Positions 17,847 to 25,811 of a stretch of 64,000 bases of DNA are shown one piece after another; position 1 is the first letter of the stretch; the number at the start of each line of letters is the position of its first letter. Source of the stretch: CAYTLW01 sp964438735 (GTDB lineage: Bacteria > Myxococcota_A > UBA9042). The stretch is from assembly GCA_964438735.1 (NCBI GenBank), contig CAYTLW010000012.1:1-64000 (forward strand), in the 5' to 3' direction. The notes beneath the pieces are model-generated. The model did not search any database. It was not told the origin of the DNA and worked only from the letters and a program-made list of their open reading frames with translations. Position numbers and translations under genes: made by a program.

Positions 17847-17895
17847 GGACCGACCGGTACAAAGCAAGTCAACGTCTCATTCGGCCGGTTGGTCC
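17847..17895. promoter_or_regulatory. Inverted repeat upstream of modA
   Basis: Arms GGACCGACCGG (17847-17857) and CCGGTTGGTCC (17885-17895) pair with one mismatch across a 27-bp spacer. They lie in the 295-bp region between divergent modA and a lipoprotein gene. It could be a regulator site or a transcript hairpin. It does not look like the E. coli ModE box. Confidence 0.35.
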
Positions 17896-18086
17896 ACCAG
17901 TTCGTGGGCGTTCGGCACGCGCTCATGGGGTGGCTGCAGTGCACGGATGCAAGCGCCGCGACCCTTGCGGCCGACGCCACCTCGTGCTGATGTACAAAGT
18001 CCAACAAGCGTGCACGTGCAAACGTGGCGATGCGGCCCGATTCGGGTCGCTGCGGAGTCGTGCGCCCAACGAAGAGGGAGTTGATG

Positions 18087-18614
18087 ATGAACACCAGGCG
18101 ATTGGCGATGGCGACCACGGTTCTTTGGATCTTTGCGGTGCTTTGTGCCGGCTGCGATGTAGACACCCCGCCCGCGCAGACGACCCAGAACGAACTGGCA
18201 CCCCAGCAGACCTCGGTCATCCTGGTGCCCACTGCAGACGCCGCCGTGCCTGACAATTCGCCCATTTTCACCATCGACCTGCGCGACGACACCAAAGTCT
18301 ACGTGCTCGAGCGTGGCCCGACCTCGAAAGCCTACGACCGCGTGCGCCTGATGTGCCCCAACGGCGTCAAGATGAAGATGCACGCCTGGGCCCAGCTGCA
18401 GGTCGACTCCGGCGTGCCGGGGCTGACGGAGCTCACCAAGGACAAGCCGCTGCTGATCAGCGGCGCCCAGCCGTCGGCCGCCAAGTCGATCTTCGCCTCC
18501 CTGCCGCCCGACTCCGAGGCCAAGGTCCTGAGCTGCCCCTGCGAGATGCAGTGCCAGACCTGCGACGACGGCGCCACGGTCTGCAGTGACGCGACCTGCG
18601 CCTGTGAAAGTTGA
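18087..18614 (+). CDS. Lipoprotein of unknown function, Cys-rich C-terminus
   Basis: A predicted lipoprotein of 175 residues with lipobox VLCAGC (Cys 23), a disordered Gln/Thr/Pro linker and a small globular body. A Cys-rich tail (CPCEMQCQTCDDG..CSDATCACES) is probably disulfide-bonded. I do not recognise the family. The second ATG (18087) is preferred because GAGGGAG lies about 6 nt upstream. It is divergent from modA. Confidence 0.7.
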   Translation: MNTRRLAMATTVLWIFAVLCAGCDVDTPPAQTTQNELAPQQTSVILVPTADAAVPDNSPIFTIDLRDDTKVYVLERGPTSKAYDRVRLMCPNGVKMKMHAWAQLQVDSGVPGLTELTKDKPLLISGAQPSAAKSIFASLPPDSEAKVLSCPCEMQCQTCDDGATVCSDATCACES

Positions 18615-18761
18615 TTCATCAAGGAGTGCACCTCAGCTGAGCGCTTGGGGCGTGCGTGCCTGATTCGCAACGATGTTCCTACGCTGGCGCGACCTCCCTT
18701 GTCGGCCTTGCGGACCGCTGCCCTACTGGACGGACCCGACGCCCTGACAGGCGGTCCACCC

Positions 18762-19463
18762 ATGCCCCCGGTGATTCCCTTCAGTTCGGCACTTCGCGCT
18801 ACCGCACCTGTCACGTCCGACGACGTGCGCAGCCGCGTCTGCGAGATGTGCGCGCTGATGTACCAGCACGGTTGGGCCAGCGGTACCGGCGGTGGCATGG
18901 CGATCCGGGCTGGCGACATCATCTACATGGCCCCTTCCGGCGTGGAGAAGGAACGGCTGGCGCCCCAGGACATCTTCGAGGTCGACCTGGAGGGCCACAT
19001 CGTCGCCGAGCCAGGCCGCGGTCTGCGCCTGTCGGCCTGCGCGCCTCTTTTCATGGCCGCATTTCAGCATCGTGAGGCCGGCGCTGTGCTGCATTCGCAC
19101 AGCCTGGATGTGGTGCTGGCGACGGCACTGGTGCCGCCCGGCGAACCGCTGCGTCTGACTCGACTGGAGATGATGAAGGGGCTGCAGGGCGTCGGCTACT
19201 TCGACACCCACGAGATCCCGGTCATCGACAACACCGCTCACGAACACGAGCTGCACGATCGGGTGGAGCAGGCCATCGTCGACCATCCGGCGGCCAACGC
19301 CGTGCTGGTGCGCAATCACGGGGTCTATCTCTGGGGCAGGGACGCCTCTCATGCCAAGACCCAGGCCGAGTGCCTGGACTGGCTCTGCCGGGCCACTGTG
19401 CGCATGCACGCCGCCGGCATCGACCACCTTCAACACGACCGGAGCGCGCCAGCCGCCACCTGA
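18762..19463 (+). CDS. mtnB: Methylthioribulose-1-phosphate dehydratase (class II aldolase family)
   Basis: Class II aldolase/adducin-fold zinc enzyme of about 233 residues. Motifs are WASGTGGGMAIR, YMAPSGVEKERL, a zinc-binding LHSHS and late VRNHGVYLWG with its His. In methionine salvage MtnB dehydrates 5-methylthioribulose-1-phosphate. The assignment is supported by the acireductone dioxygenase gene 36 bp downstream. The ATG at 18762 matches the family N-terminus; an in-frame start 117 bp upstream would add an atypical extension. No mtnC is adjacent. Confidence 0.85.
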   Translation: MPPVIPFSSALRATAPVTSDDVRSRVCEMCALMYQHGWASGTGGGMAIRAGDIIYMAPSGVEKERLAPQDIFEVDLEGHIVAEPGRGLRLSACAPLFMAAFQHREAGAVLHSHSLDVVLATALVPPGEPLRLTRLEMMKGLQGVGYFDTHEIPVIDNTAHEHELHDRVEQAIVDHPAANAVLVRNHGVYLWGRDASHAKTQAECLDWLCRATVRMHAAGIDHLQHDRSAPAAT

Positions 19464-19498
19464 GTTCGGCCGACCGCATCCCGCAATCCGGAGGAGCC

Positions 19499-19948
19499 AT
19501 GCGCGCCTTCTTTCTCGATGATGAGCGCCCTGTCGAGGCCCAATACCTGGCCGACGAGGGCATTATCGCCATGCAACTGCCCACGGAAGAGAGCGCTTGG
19601 GCAGCGCCCCTGCAGAAGCTTCGCGACGAGCGCGGCTATGTGCAGATGGACCAGATCCATCTCGACCCGCAGACGCCTGATCTCGAAGCGTTATGCGACA
19701 AGTTCTTCGCCGAACACCACCACACAGATGAGGAGATTCGCTTCGTCATCGGCGGTAGCGGCATCTTCGACCTGCGCGACGCCGGCGATCGCTGGATGCG
19801 GGTACATGTGGAGGCTGGAGACCTGCTGATCGTTCCCAAAGGGCGCCACCATCGCTTCACCTTGGATGAGCGCCGGACCATCACGTGTAAACGGCTGTTC
19901 CGCGATACCAACGGCTGGGCGGCCATCCCACGGGACGACAATCACTGA
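19499..19948 (+). CDS. mtnD: Acireductone dioxygenase
   Basis: Cupin-fold acireductone dioxygenase of 149 residues (family about 180, somewhat short at the C-terminus). The metal site is EHHHTDEEIRFVIGGSG, giving the HxH...E ligands, with the later His in VPKGRHHRF. It oxidises the acireductone of the methionine salvage cycle to the 2-keto precursor of methionine plus formate; the outcome depends on whether Fe or Ni is bound. GGAGGA ends 3 nt before the ATG. Probably co-transcribed with mtnB. Confidence 0.9.
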   Translation: MRAFFLDDERPVEAQYLADEGIIAMQLPTEESAWAAPLQKLRDERGYVQMDQIHLDPQTPDLEALCDKFFAEHHHTDEEIRFVIGGSGIFDLRDAGDRWMRVHVEAGDLLIVPKGRHHRFTLDERRTITCKRLFRDTNGWAAIPRDDNH

Positions 19949-20019
19949 TCGACGGGCGGTCGGGGACTCGTTATCCTGACCCCCACACGCGTGTTTGCGT
20001 GCCCTTCGGAGAGGGTCTT

Positions 20020-20877
20020 ATGTGCCGGCTCTTCGGCTTTCGGTCCGTCATCCAGTCGCAGGTTCATCGAAGCCTGGTCGCGGCCGACAATGCGCTGGCG
20101 GTGCAGGCTGAAGAACACCCCGATGGCTGGGGCGTGGCCTGGTACCTGGCCAACGCGCCCCACACCATCAAGGGCACCGCTGCGGCGGTCAACGACGGCA
20201 TCTTCGCCCGGGTCAGCGGCGTGGTCGCCTCGGAGACCGTGCTGGCCCACATCCGCAAGGCCACGGCCGGCGATATCAACACGCTGAATACACACCCCTT
20301 CCAGTTCGGCCACTGGGTCTTCGCCCACAACGGCAAGATCCGCGGCTGGCCCGAACAACGACAGACGTTGGTGCAGCTGGTGGCGCCGAATCTGCGTCGC
20401 TACATCCTGGGCGATACCGACAGTGAGGTGCTCTTCTTCCTGTTCATGAGTGAACTCAGCCGCCGCTGCGACGTGCATCGCACGGGCACACCCATCGAGG
20501 TGGTGGTCGGCGCGCTGCGCCACGCCATCGACCAGGTGCGCACCATCTGCGATGGCTCCAATGGCGATGACCCCAGCTTGCTGACGGTGGTGGTGACCGA
20601 CGGCGCCACCATGGTCGGCTATCGCCACGGCAAGCCGCTGTTGTTCTCCACATTCAAACAACGCTGCACCGATCGCGATGAGTGCCCCTTCCTGGCGCCA
20701 GAGTGCGAAGGGCCGACCATCACCGGCCATGTCAACCACCTGATCATCTCGAGCGAGCCCCTGCAGGGCGACAGCGAGTGGCTGGAGCTGGCCGATGGCG
20801 AGGCGGTCGGGGTCGACTGGCGCATGACCCTGCACCGTGGCCAGGCCGATGGCGAGTTGAAGCCGATCCGCGCCTGA
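20020..20877 (+). CDS. Class II glutamine amidotransferase (YafJ/EgtC-like)
   Basis: N-terminal-nucleophile glutamine amidotransferase domain protein of 285 residues. Cys 2 (MCRLFGF) is the nucleophile after Met removal. Family motifs are HPDGWGVAWY, HIRKAT, NTHPFQFG and FAHNGKIRGW. It is a stand-alone glutaminase domain of the YafJ/EgtC type with no fused synthase. The ammonia acceptor is unknown, and no egtB/egtD homologue is nearby to suggest ergothioneine. The start is fixed by the essential Cys 2. Confidence 0.88.
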   Translation: MCRLFGFRSVIQSQVHRSLVAADNALAVQAEEHPDGWGVAWYLANAPHTIKGTAAAVNDGIFARVSGVVASETVLAHIRKATAGDINTLNTHPFQFGHWVFAHNGKIRGWPEQRQTLVQLVAPNLRRYILGDTDSEVLFFLFMSELSRRCDVHRTGTPIEVVVGALRHAIDQVRTICDGSNGDDPSLLTVVVTDGATMVGYRHGKPLLFSTFKQRCTDRDECPFLAPECEGPTITGHVNHLIISSEPLQGDSEWLELADGEAVGVDWRMTLHRGQADGELKPIRA

Positions 20878-20912
20878 GCATCCCCGAAATCACGACGTAG
20901 CGCGCTGGAGCG

Positions 20913-21704
20913 TCAGCGATCCTCGAACTTCGGCGTGCGCTTTTCGAGCAGGGCGGCGATGCCTTCGGTGGCATCCCGGGTGCCGATGGTGACCGCCTGC
21001 GCGAAGGCCTCCCGCATGGCCGCCTGGCGGGGCTCCCAGTCGAGCCCCTCGTAGAACGTGCGTTTGGTCATGCGCACGGCGATGGGCGCGTTGGCGGCGA
21101 CCTCCTCAGCCAGCGCGATGGCCGTATCCAGCACCTCATCGGCTGGCACCGCGGAGGAGACCAGGCCCATGCGGGCGGCCTCGGCGCCGTCGAAGAGTCG
21201 TCCCGTGAACAGCAGTTCGGCTGCCTGCGATACGCCAACCAGGCGCGGCAGCAGCCAGCTGATGGCGAGCCCCGGGTGCAATCCGATGCGGGCGAAGTTG
21301 GCGCCGTAGCGCCCGGTCAGGCTGCAGACGCGCATGTCGCAGAGCAGGGCGAGGCCGAAGCCGCCGCCGACCGCGTGGCCATTAAGCGCGCCGACCACGG
21401 GCACCTCGACGGACAGCAGCTCGAGAAAGGGCTCGTACATGGCGAAAGAGCGCTCGAAAGGTTGCAGGTCGCGTCCGCCGTCGTCCCGCTGGACCTGCAA
21501 CTTCAGGTCGGCGCCGGCGCTGAAGGCTGTGCCGGCGCCGGTGATCACCAGGCAACGGAGCTCGGGCAGGGCTCGCACCGCGGCGATGGCGCCGGCGAAG
21601 GCGTCCAACAGCTCCGGCGACATGCAGTTGCGGCGCTCGGGGCGGTTGAGGGTGATCAGGCCGACCTGGTCGCGTTGTTCAAAGAGGACAGGTGCTTGCG
21701 CCAT
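20913..21704 (-). CDS. Enoyl-CoA hydratase/isomerase (crotonase) family protein
   Basis: Crotonase-fold protein of 263 residues. Oxyanion-hole segments are GAGTAFSAGADLK and ALNGHAVGGGFGLALLCD. In alignment by eye with classical enoyl-CoA hydratase, the first catalytic Glu position (rat E144) is replaced (GANFARIGLHPG), while the second (E164) is kept as QAAELLF. Dehydration or hydration is therefore not assured; isomerase, hydrolase or another crotonase chemistry is possible. It starts 2 bp after the apaH stop, suggesting an operon. Confidence 0.85.
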   Translation of the reverse strand: MAQAPVLFEQRDQVGLITLNRPERRNCMSPELLDAFAGAIAAVRALPELRCLVITGAGTAFSAGADLKLQVQRDDGGRDLQPFERSFAMYEPFLELLSVEVPVVGALNGHAVGGGFGLALLCDMRVCSLTGRYGANFARIGLHPGLAISWLLPRLVGVSQAAELLFTGRLFDGAEAARMGLVSSAVPADEVLDTAIALAEEVAANAPIAVRMTKRTFYEGLDWEPRQAAMREAFAQAVTIGTRDATEGIAALLEKRTPKFEDR

Positions 21705-21706
21705 GT

Positions 21707-22561
21707 TCAACTCGCGTGAGGGGGAAGTGGCAGGTGCGCTCGTCGCGACTGGTTCTGCGGCCCTTGGGCGGGCACGGAGACCGAGGCCCCATCTTCGAGG
21801 CGCAGCGCGGTCAGGGCGCCGCCCCAGACGCAGCCGGAATCGAGCGCGATCCAACCCTCGCCGCGGCGTGCTCCCAGCGCGGCCCAATGGCCAAAGACAA
21901 TCGTCGTGCCGCGCCACGCGCGATTGGCGCAGGCAAACCACGGCGCGGTGCCATCCGGGCAGCGATCGGGAGGCCCGGTATAGCGCAGCGCTGCCCGGCC
22001 ATTGCCCGCACATGCGCGCAGCCGGGTGAGGGTCGCCGCGATGCATTGCAGGCGTTCGACGCCCCGCAATTCGTTGGACCATCGCTCCGGTGGCGGCTGA
22101 TGCAAGCGGGCCAGGAAGTCCTTGCGACCCGGTCCCTGCAGGGCTGTCTGGACCTCGGCAGCGCGGGCCAAGGCGTCGTCGATCGTCCACATGGGCGGCA
22201 GGCCAGCGTGCACCAGCAGGTGCCCGCCCTCGTGCCAGGCCAGCGGCCGATGCGCCAGCCAGGTCATCAAGACGTCGCGATCGGGCGCCGCCAGCACGTC
22301 ATCCAGGGTGTCGCGCGCGCCTGGCGGTGCCACGCCGTCTGCACGGGCCAGCAGGTGCAGGTCGTGATTGCCCAACACGACCGTATTGCGCGGCCCCAGA
22401 TCCGCTGCCCAGCGCAACACGGCCAGGCTGTCCGGGCCACGGTTGACCAGGTCGCCCACCAGCCACAAACGATCGTGTTCAGCTCGCCAACCGATGGCCC
22501 GCAACAGGCGCTGCAAGGGCTCAAAGCAGCCCTGCACGTCGCCGATCACCCACGTCGCCAT
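21707..22561 (-). CDS. apaH: Symmetrical diadenosine tetraphosphatase ApaH
   Basis: Metallophosphatase of 284 residues that splits Ap4A symmetrically to two ADP. The full motif series is present: WVIGDVQGC, LVGDLVNRGPDS, VVLGNHDLH, LLVHAGLPP and a later VFGHW. Length matches the family (about 270-280). It sits immediately upstream of a crotonase-family gene, with which it probably shares a transcript. It is divergent from the HAD phosphatase gene. Confidence 0.93.
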   Translation of the reverse strand: MATWVIGDVQGCFEPLQRLLRAIGWRAEHDRLWLVGDLVNRGPDSLAVLRWAADLGPRNTVVLGNHDLHLLARADGVAPPGARDTLDDVLAAPDRDVLMTWLAHRPLAWHEGGHLLVHAGLPPMWTIDDALARAAEVQTALQGPGRKDFLARLHQPPPERWSNELRGVERLQCIAATLTRLRACAGNGRAALRYTGPPDRCPDGTAPWFACANRAWRGTTIVFGHWAALGARRGEGWIALDSGCVWGGALTALRLEDGASVSVPAQGPQNQSRRAHLPLPPHAS

Positions 22562-22713
22562 GGCCAGCCTCCGGGCCGTGTGTCAGCCCCGTCGCGGCGA
22601 TGATGCCCGCCCGACCGGCCAGCGCAAGGGCGAACTGCATCGCGACCAAGCCGCTTGCGCCGCCGCCCACCTGCCGCGACCATGGAGTCGGACGCCGTGG
22701 CCGGAACGAGCAC

Positions 22714-23397
22714 ATGACCGCACAACCCAATCCACCCTCCGCCGCCTTCTTCGACCTGGATGACACCTTGATCGACGGCATCAGCGGCGTGCTCTACGCC
22801 CGTTTCGAGCGGCGCGAGGGCCGGATCACGGCCTTGCAGATGGCGCAGACGTTGCTCTGGGGTGCGCTCTATCACGTCTCCTTGATCGACATCGAGCGCG
22901 CATTCGAAAAGGCGCTGGCCTACTACCGGGGGCTGCCCGAGCAGGTCTTGCGCGCCCGGACGCGGCGATGGTTCGAATCGGACGTCATCGGCCTGCTACG
23001 ACCCGGCGCCACGGCGGTCCTGGACGAACATCGGGCGCGGGGCCGCCCCCTGGTCCTGCTCACCAACAGTTCGCCCTACATGGCCGAGATCGCGTGTCGG
23101 ACCTGGAAGCTGGACGCGTGGCTGTCCAACGCCTTCGAGACCAATGACGACGATCGCATGACGGGCGGCTTCGAGCGCCCCCTCTGCTACGGCCCGGGCA
23201 AGGTCGCGCGGGCCGAGCGTTGGTGCGCAGAGCGCGGTATCGACCTGGATGACTGCTGGTTCTACACCGACTCGCTCTCCGACCGCTCCATGCTGGAGCG
23301 GGTCGGCCATCCATATACCGTGCACCCCGATCCACGCCTCAAGCGGCTGGCGAAGAAGCAGGGCTGGCCGGTCCTGGACTGGGGAAGGGCCAACTGA
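22714..23397 (+). CDS. HAD-IB family hydrolase (SerB-like)
   Basis: Haloacid-dehalogenase phosphatase of 227 residues: motif I FFDLDDTL, motif II LLTNSS, a motif III Lys (GPGKVARAE) and motif IV YTDSLSDRSML. The helical cap insert between motifs I and II is typical of the IB (phosphoserine-phosphatase-like) subclass. The substrate is unknown. Although methionine-salvage genes lie 3 kb away, this is not the MtnC type. The stop overlaps the next start as TGATG. Confidence 0.88.
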   Translation: MTAQPNPPSAAFFDLDDTLIDGISGVLYARFERREGRITALQMAQTLLWGALYHVSLIDIERAFEKALAYYRGLPEQVLRARTRRWFESDVIGLLRPGATAVLDEHRARGRPLVLLTNSSPYMAEIACRTWKLDAWLSNAFETNDDDRMTGGFERPLCYGPGKVARAERWCAERGIDLDDCWFYTDSLSDRSMLERVGHPYTVHPDPRLKRLAKKQGWPVLDWGRAN

Positions 23398-24353
23398 TGC
23401 AAGACTGGGGCACATGCCGTGGCTGCGGGGCATGGTTTCGGCTTGGGGAGCCTCACTGCGCGGTTTGCGGCCTGCGCTGGCCATCTTCGCAGGCGCCGCG
23501 ACTCGGCGCTCTGGATCCGGGCTGGTCGGTCTATGGCAGCGCCGGCGGGGCCGCACTTGGCATGCTGGCCGGCGTCGGCATGACCGCGTTGGGCGGCGCG
23601 CTCCTCGGCGGGCTGACCTTCCTGGCGGCGCCATTTGTGGGCATGGCGGCTGGACGCTGGCTGGCGCAGAGCTGGTCGCAGGGCGGGATCGGCAGCCGTG
23701 AGGCCGGTTCTGTGGTCGAGATCCAGGGTCGGGTGGCGCGTCGGTTGAAGGGCCTGGACGGCGAACTGCAGCGCATCGGCAAAGCCCGGCAACGGGTCAG
23801 CGAACATGGCGGAGCGGCCCACCGCAGCGCTGCCATGGACGCGCTGGAGGCCGCCGAAACGGCCACCAAACGGATGATGGACCACCACCGCGTTGAGCTG
23901 TGGCGCGCCTGGATGTTGCGCTGGCAGAACGGCCTGCAGCCCATGCAGCAGGGTTGGGCAGACGCAGATTCGACGTCTTGTGAGCGCTGGCTGGACGACC
24001 TGCAGAAGCTTCGTCGGCAAGGCGAGGTACAGCTGGAACAGTGGCGGCAGGGAGCGCTCGCTGAGCAGTCTCAGGCGCGTCGTTGCATCGACCGGCTGGT
24101 GGACGCCCTGGACATCTGTGATGCCCTGCGCGAGGCCCTGGTGCTTCGCCAGGCGGCCGCCATCGCCGAGCAGGCGCCGGGCGTGGCCGACCGTTTCGAC
24201 GCCCGATCCGCAGCCCTTGCCAACGAACGCATCGGCCGGGTGCCCCAGGACATCGGCGAGTACAGAGACGCGGCGAGCGACCTGGAGCGCGAGGCCGAAC
24301 GCCTGCGCCTGGAGTGGCTGGCCATCGACGAGATCGAGGCGGAGCTGGGCTAG
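23397..24353 (+). CDS. Zinc-ribbon membrane protein with coiled coil, unknown function
   Basis: A 318-residue protein with an N-terminal CRGC...CAVC zinc ribbon (residues 8-24) and a Gly/Ala-rich hydrophobic stretch (about 45-88) that could be two close membrane helices. A long Arg/Glu/Gln-rich helical region (about 100-318), probably coiled coil, follows. It is translationally coupled to the HAD gene (TGATG). I do not recognise a family. A membrane-anchored scaffold is a guess only. Confidence 0.7.
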   Translation: MQDWGTCRGCGAWFRLGEPHCAVCGLRWPSSQAPRLGALDPGWSVYGSAGGAALGMLAGVGMTALGGALLGGLTFLAAPFVGMAAGRWLAQSWSQGGIGSREAGSVVEIQGRVARRLKGLDGELQRIGKARQRVSEHGGAAHRSAAMDALEAAETATKRMMDHHRVELWRAWMLRWQNGLQPMQQGWADADSTSCERWLDDLQKLRRQGEVQLEQWRQGALAEQSQARRCIDRLVDALDICDALREALVLRQAAAIAEQAPGVADRFDARSAALANERIGRVPQDIGEYRDAASDLEREAERLRLEWLAIDEIEAELG

Positions 24354-24398
24354 AAATAAGCTCGCTGCGTCATCCATATTTGTGCGAGTTTGTCGGAC

Positions 24399-25745
24399 AT
24401 GAGCACTCGACACCGTCAAGTCTTCCGCCTGGCGGCCGTGGTGCTGCCGCTGCTGGCCCTGGCTGGCCTGGACGGCCTGTTGCAGGCAGGTGGTTGGCTG
24501 CCGCCGGAAGACCCGCTGCTCTTCTATGCGCGCACCTTCGAGGCTGGGTTTACTCCTTTCGAGGCGGCGCCTGAAGGGGGATTGCGCATCCGACCAGACT
24601 GGCAGGCCGATGGGGGCCTGCGCACGCGCCCAGGCGAAGGTGGCGAGACTTTCATCCTGCCCGGCTTCCGTGCACAGCGCATCGAGATGCCCCGGCCACC
24701 CGATGTGATGCGCGTCTTCGTCCTGGGCGGCTCGACGGTGTTTGGCCTGCTGGTCAACGCCAGCCAGTCGTTCCCAGCCCGGCTGCAGGAGCGTCTGCAG
24801 AGCCGCTGGCCGCAACGCAGGATTCAGGTGCACAACCTGGGCTGCCCGGGCTGGGCCAGCGACCGCGTGGCGGCGTTGCTGCCCCAATTGCTGCGCCTGG
24901 ACCCGCACCTGGTGGTCATCTACAGCGGCCACAACGAGCTGCTGCGACAGGAGCCGGAACCGCTGGCGTCGCTCGACACGCTGGGTCACGCGCGCCTGTT
25001 CGCCCTGCGCCACTCGGCGCTATTTCAGTGGGGCGTGCACCTCGTTGTTCCACCATCGCAGCCCGCTGAGGCGGCACAGTGGGTGCAGGCGGCGCAACGC
25101 TGGCGAAAGGGAGAGGTGACCAGCCGCCGCACCGAGGAAACAGACCCGGCGCTGCGTATGGAGCTGCTCGTGTCGGCGGCCCGGAGATACGCCGACAACC
25201 TGCGTTCGATGCAACGGGTCGGCGCCGCCGCTGGGGTACCGCTGTATTTCGTTCTACCGGCGGCCAACCTGGACCACGCGCCCCATCGGCCGGCCCACAA
25301 GACGGGGTTTTCGAAACACGAAGCCTTCCAGCAGGCGCTGGGCGAGGCGCGCGCCAGGCACGTCGCCGGCCAGCACAAGGAGTCCATGGTCGCGGTCGAA
25401 CGCGCCCTGGCGCTGTCGCCGGACCACGCGCTGGCGCACTACGGCTACGGTTTGAACCTGCGTGCAGCCGGCCGGCGCGATGCCGCGCGGACTGCGCTGC
25501 AGCGGGCACGTGACCTCGATCAATGGAGCCATCGCATCACATCGGGGCTCGAGAAGGCGTTTCTCGCCGCCATCCCCTCGCAGAGTCGGCTCGATCCCCG
25601 AACGGGTCTCGACGTCCTGGCGCCGCCAAAAACGTCTGCATTCCTGGACCATTGCCATCTGTCGCCGGGCGGCCATGAACTCCTGGCGACGCTGTTGGTC
25701 GATGCGCTCGACAAGCTCTTGAAAGCCACCGTTGGCGGCCTTTGA
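24399..25745 (+). CDS. SGNH/GDSL-type hydrolase with inserted TPR segment
   Basis: A protein of about 448 residues with an N-terminal membrane anchor (residues 8-28) and an SGNH esterase fold. Block I is FVLGGSTVFG (nucleophile Ser), Asn is in the following LGCPGWASD region, block III is YSGHNELLR, and block V is DHCHLSPGGHELLA with catalytic Asp and His. Between blocks III and V is a helical insert resembling one or two TPRs (about 310-375). The layout resembles periplasmic O-acetyl-transfer or esterase proteins of cell-surface polysaccharide. ATG 24399 is preferred over a TTG three codons upstream. Confidence 0.8.
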   Translation: MSTRHRQVFRLAAVVLPLLALAGLDGLLQAGGWLPPEDPLLFYARTFEAGFTPFEAAPEGGLRIRPDWQADGGLRTRPGEGGETFILPGFRAQRIEMPRPPDVMRVFVLGGSTVFGLLVNASQSFPARLQERLQSRWPQRRIQVHNLGCPGWASDRVAALLPQLLRLDPHLVVIYSGHNELLRQEPEPLASLDTLGHARLFALRHSALFQWGVHLVVPPSQPAEAAQWVQAAQRWRKGEVTSRRTEETDPALRMELLVSAARRYADNLRSMQRVGAAAGVPLYFVLPAANLDHAPHRPAHKTGFSKHEAFQQALGEARARHVAGQHKESMVAVERALALSPDHALAHYGYGLNLRAAGRRDAARTALQRARDLDQWSHRITSGLEKAFLAAIPSQSRLDPRTGLDVLAPPKTSAFLDHCHLSPGGHELLATLLVDALDKLLKATVGGL

Positions 25746-25811
25746 TCCAGCGCATTGTGCGATTCAGCGGCAACAGATAGGCTGATTGCGGCTCTTTCTA
25801 GAGGGATCCAC

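Noticed and set aside
17792..18295. Upstream extension of the modA open frame
   Set aside because: It lies before a proper signal peptide, overlaps the divergent promoter region and lipoprotein gene, and has no coding character.
22714..23397. HAD phosphatase as the missing enolase-phosphatase MtnC
   Set aside because: Motifs and cap arrangement fit the SerB-like IB subclass, and the gene is not in the mtnB-mtnD transcript.
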